This document shows positions 37,551 through 40,688 of a stretch of 40,688 nt of DNA, one piece after another. Every line of letters starts with the position of its first letter. Position 1 is the first letter of the stretch. This DNA is from Candidatus Nitrosopumilus sp. Its GTDB lineage: Archaea > Thermoproteota > Nitrososphaeria > Nitrososphaerales > Nitrosopumilaceae. The stretch covers positions 1 through 40,688 of the forward strand of contig JAOTYR010000004.1 of NCBI GenBank assembly GCA_029861785.1. The letters are read 5' to 3'. The notes below the pieces were generated by a model, which had not been told where the DNA came from, made no database searches, and saw only the letters and a program-made list of their open reading frames with translations. The translations under genes were made by a program, and so were the position numbers.

Positions 37551-39325
37551 CTGAGGGATTCTATTACTTTATCAAAAATTGATGCAGGTTGGGGGCCATT
37601 AATTCGTTCAACAGAACCATCAGAGTCAATAATGAAAAATGTTGGAGTTCCTTCAACATTGTGGGAAGCACCTACCATGTTATTGTGAGAAACTCGCTCA
37701 TCATACTTTCCTGAATCAAGACATTCGTTGAAGACTTCTGTTTCTAATCCCATCTCTTCGGCAAATGTTTTCAAGTTATCAGGACTTGCCCAACCTTCGT
37801 TAATGCCTCCCTGATTATTGTATAAATGAGTATGATATTCCCAATACATTTCCTGATCACCTGCACAATGTGCTGCCTGAGCTGCTGATGTTGAGTCATC
37901 ACCTAACCAGGTATAATCTAAAAAGTACACTTTTGCCATTCCAGTATCGATATGATTCTCAACAATGGTTGATTTTTCATTTTGGAACCATTGATTACAT
38001 TTAGGACATTGGAAATCTCCAAATTCAATAATTGTTATTGGTGCATCAGGGGATCCCTCTAATGGTGCGGACATTGTTACATCGATTCCGCCAATAGACA
38101 TTGTTTCCATAGCATCATCCATTTTTTCTGCAGATTGGATGCCTCTATACCACTCTGCTAAACCCTGTCCAATCTCATCTGGATGATCTTCTTGAATAAA
38201 GTGCATTCCTTCGCCGACATAGAGTGTCTCAAGATTTTTCATATTAGCTTCACTCCAATCTACCATTGGTGAGGGTAAAATAGCCCCAGGACTTACGTAA
38301 AATAATATCTTGGGAATTTCTGTTTCTTGTAACCATTGATTATAATCAGTTACAATCTTCTGAAGGTCCGCAGGTTCTCCATCAATTGGAATCTCATTTG
38401 GCCATACCCATACTGGTTTGCGGCTTTCTTCTGTTGGGTATGGTTCTTGGTAGAAGTTCATCTCCTCCTCAGAAAGCTCTCTTAGTATTCCTCCTGGCAG
38501 CATCTGTTCAACAAAAATATTTTGAGTCATAATCATTTCTTCGCCAACTCCTGGAGTTCTAAAATTCTCAAAGATTTCTCTAAATTCTGCTGGAAATTCA
38601 TCCCATTTCATAGGCATAATGATTGCTTCCATGAATGCAATCCCTTTGATATTGTCCTCATGTTGGCTTGCATAATTAAAACCCAAACCAGAACCCCAAT
38701 CATGAATGACTAGAGTTACATTTTTCAATTCTAGTTCTTCAATAAATTCTTCGAGATATTTTGCATGATCTACAAAACGATAATCAATATCTGGTTTATC
38801 AGATTTTCCCATTCCAATTAAATCCACAGCGATAACTCGTGCATTATCAGAAACGTATGGTATAATGTTTCTCCATAGGTATGACGAGGTGGGATTACCA
38901 TGAAGGAAAAGAATTGGATCACCTTCTCCTTCATCAATGTAATGCATTTTAGAGCCTAAAACTTCAACGTAATGAGATTCAAATGGAAAATCTGCACTTA
39001 TAGCTGAATTAATCATAACATCATCCATCATTTCATCCTCCATGGTATCATCCATCATTTCCTCTGTCATCATTGCGGCAGTTTTTGTTATCGTGCCCCA
39101 ACCAGAATTTTCTAATTTTATTGCAGTAGATGGTTTTACACAAGCTGCAGTTCCTGAGGAACGTAGCATTAAATCAAATCCTGCTTTACATAGAACATCT
39201 TCAGCTGCCGTACCCATTGCCATTTGTTTTCGTGGAGAATCAATATTTCCACCAAATACCACAGGTGAAGAAATTATACCAACTGCAAAAAAGGTAATGA
39301 TCATAAAGAAAAAAATGTTTTTCAT
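37547..39325 (-). CDS. Secreted fusion: 'PACV' module + DhaA-like haloalkane dehalogenase + DsbA-like thioredoxin domain
   Basis: LCKAGFDLMLRSSGTAACVKPSTAIKLENSGWG; FLHGNPTSSYLWRNIIPYV, DLIGMGKSDKPD, VIHDWGSGLGF, GIAFMEAI, GEGMHFIQEDHPDEIG; FGDFQCPKCNQWF, VEGTPTFFI. Confidence 0.92.
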   Translation of the reverse strand: MKNIFFFMIITFFAVGIISSPVVFGGNIDSPRKQMAMGTAAEDVLCKAGFDLMLRSSGTAACVKPSTAIKLENSGWGTITKTAAMMTEEMMDDTMEDEMMDDVMINSAISADFPFESHYVEVLGSKMHYIDEGEGDPILFLHGNPTSSYLWRNIIPYVSDNARVIAVDLIGMGKSDKPDIDYRFVDHAKYLEEFIEELELKNVTLVIHDWGSGLGFNYASQHEDNIKGIAFMEAIIMPMKWDEFPAEFREIFENFRTPGVGEEMIMTQNIFVEQMLPGGILRELSEEEMNFYQEPYPTEESRKPVWVWPNEIPIDGEPADLQKIVTDYNQWLQETEIPKILFYVSPGAILPSPMVDWSEANMKNLETLYVGEGMHFIQEDHPDEIGQGLAEWYRGIQSAEKMDDAMETMSIGGIDVTMSAPLEGSPDAPITIIEFGDFQCPKCNQWFQNEKSTIVENHIDTGMAKVYFLDYTWLGDDSTSAAQAAHCAGDQEMYWEYHTHLYNNQGGINEGWASPDNLKTFAEEMGLETEVFNECLDSGKYDERVSHNNMVGASHNVEGTPTFFIIDSDGSVERINGPQPASIFDKVIESLS

Positions 39326-39491
39326 GTTATCAGGAGAGATTTTTAATAAATATAACTTTTTTCGATTGTATCCTTTCCAAAAAATAATTTTGGGTATTTT
39401 TAGGAATATCGATAATTTCTTTAAATTTTTCTTGTGTTTCTAAAATTATTGATAACAGATAATATTGTGAAATATTAATTATCTAACAGAA

Positions 39492-39911
39492 TTGAAGAGT
39501 ACTGCAAAAACACCTATAGAATATATTAATTCGATAGAAGAACCAAGAAGAAACGAAATAAAAAAATTACATAGCTTTATTCAGAAAACAGTTCCCAATC
39601 TAAAACCTCATATGAAATTTGGAATCTTGGGATACGGTACTTATCATTACAAATATTCTTCAGGTCGAGAGGGTGAATGGATGGTTATTGGATTGGCAAA
39701 TCAAAAAAATTACATTTCTCTTTATGCTTGTATGTCTGATGGAAAACAATACGTTGCAGAAAAACACAAAAAAGATTTACCAAAAGCCAATATCGGAAAA
39801 AGCTGCATAAGGTTTAGACGACTAGAGGATGTTGATCTTAAAGTAATTAAACATCTTTTGCAAGAGACCAATAAGTTATCAAAAATTAGAAAAAAATTTC
39901 TAACTGTCTGA
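39492..39911 (+). CDS. DUF1801/YdhG-like protein
   Basis: EYINSIEEPRRNEIKKLHSFIQKTVPNLKPHMKFGILGYGTYHYKY; TTG start. Confidence 0.8.
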   Translation: MKSTAKTPIEYINSIEEPRRNEIKKLHSFIQKTVPNLKPHMKFGILGYGTYHYKYSSGREGEWMVIGLANQKNYISLYACMSDGKQYVAEKHKKDLPKANIGKSCIRFRRLEDVDLKVIKHLLQETNKLSKIRKKFLTV

Positions 39912-39914
39912 ATC

Positions 39915-40023
39915 TATATAGCCTTGAACCATTTTCGAGAACAAAAAAAGTTTCAAGTTATACATCACGGGGATTCACCTACCAAATTGGGGATAAAAAT
40001 GGACGCAGATAGGCGTGAAAATC
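39915..40023 (+). repeat. Dispersed intergenic repeat copy F
   Basis: tatagccttgaaccattttcgagaac...cacggggattcacctaccaaattggggataaaaatggacgcagataggcgtgaaaatc. Confidence 0.75.
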
Positions 40024-40051
40024 AAATTAAAAACAAAAAAAGAAAAAAGGA

Positions 40052-40688
40052 TTAAGGTGTGAATGGATCGTCTTGTCCATTTGATTTCATTTCATCGACC
40101 CACACTTGAACCTCTGGAGTTAATTCATCAGAAGAAGCAGTTAGCTCTATCCATCCATCATATGGATTTGGAATTGCCAAAACTCCTTGACCTCCCATTC
40201 CGTCAAGTGCAGTAACTGAATCATCAATAATTGCATCAGAATTTGCATTGTTTGTTGCAATCAATACTCTCCCTACAACACCTGCAGCTTCTGTTGATGA
40301 AAGAATTCCATCCCCATTGTCTGCTGCAATTGCCTCTGCTGGATCAAAAACTATTAGAGCGTTTGAGAATTTGCTAGAGACATATGCGTTGTAACCTCCA
40401 TTAACATTTGCACCAAAATTGACTCCATGACATCCTGCATCACATGCAAGACTAAGAACCATCTCATCAATAGTGGTATCAATGATTGTAACAGAAGGTA
40501 ACAGAGTTGCTGTAACTACATAGCGTCCATCAGGACTAACTGGTGTCTGTATTGGAAGTAAGCCAGCTGGTCCTGTTTGAACTGGAGCCAAATCACCTAA
40601 AGTGAACAAGTTTGGCAATCCTGCAACAATAACTATTGGTTTTGTTGCAACTAAACCAGAAGATGTCACACAAGCTGGTGCATCAATT
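40052..40688 (-). CDS. Secreted/beta-propeller-like protein, N-terminus beyond window edge
   Basis: Frame stays open to base 40688 (IDAPACV upstream of the listed GTG start); SPDGRYVVTATLLPSVTIIDTTIDEMVLSLAC. Confidence 0.7.
   Translation of the reverse strand, partial: IDAPACVTSSGLVATKPIVIVAGLPNLFTLGDLAPVQTGPAGLLPIQTPVSPDGRYVVTATLLPSVTIIDTTIDEMVLSLACDAGCHGVNFGANVNGGYNAYVSSKFSNALIVFDPAEAIAADNGDGILSSTEAAGVVGRVLIATNNANSDAIIDDSVTALDGMGGQGVLAIPNPYDGWIELTASSDELTPEVQVWVDEMKSNGQDDPFTP

Noticed and set aside
30108-39395. Repeated ccaaaaaataatttt string (about 30108, 31440, 39376) as a separate repeat
   Set aside because: Short and AT-rich; cannot be distinguished from composition by eye.
1-40688. 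Anti-phage defence system, toxin-antitoxin pair, transposase or prophage genes
   Set aside because: Looked for and none recognised in the ORFs.

Overview
The window is AT-rich archaeal DNA with gene content typical of an ammonia-oxidising Nitrososphaerota (Thaumarchaeota), Nitrosopumilus-like. Identification is from protein motifs only. About 0-30 kb is mostly core genome: thioredoxins; a translation cluster (aIF2/5B, Ndk, L24e, S28e, L7Ae); a phosphoglucosamine/phosphomannomutase; tRNA-Leu(TAG); tRNA-Ala(CGC); LSm-L37e; RpiA; a histidine kinase and receiver pair; signal peptidase I; and the hydroxypropionate/hydroxybutyrate-cycle pair 4-hydroxybutyryl-CoA dehydratase plus ADP-forming acyl-CoA ligase. 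About 30-40.7 kb looks accessory and surface-oriented. It holds a Kazal-domain secreted protein, a 1131-aa Asn-rich solenoid fused to an HExxH metallopeptidase, a secreted fusion of a DhaA-like haloalkane dehalogenase with a DsbA-like domain, and a dispersed family of intergenic repeats that resemble degenerate tRNA 3' ends. These three items (solenoid-protease, dehalogenase-DsbA fusion, tRNA-like repeats) are the main candidates for something undescribed. Several small genes missing from the ORF track were read directly: a 47-aa zinc ribbon, L37e, a 44-aa Cys-rich protein, a 44-aa YHS protein and a candidate 35-aa membrane microprotein.
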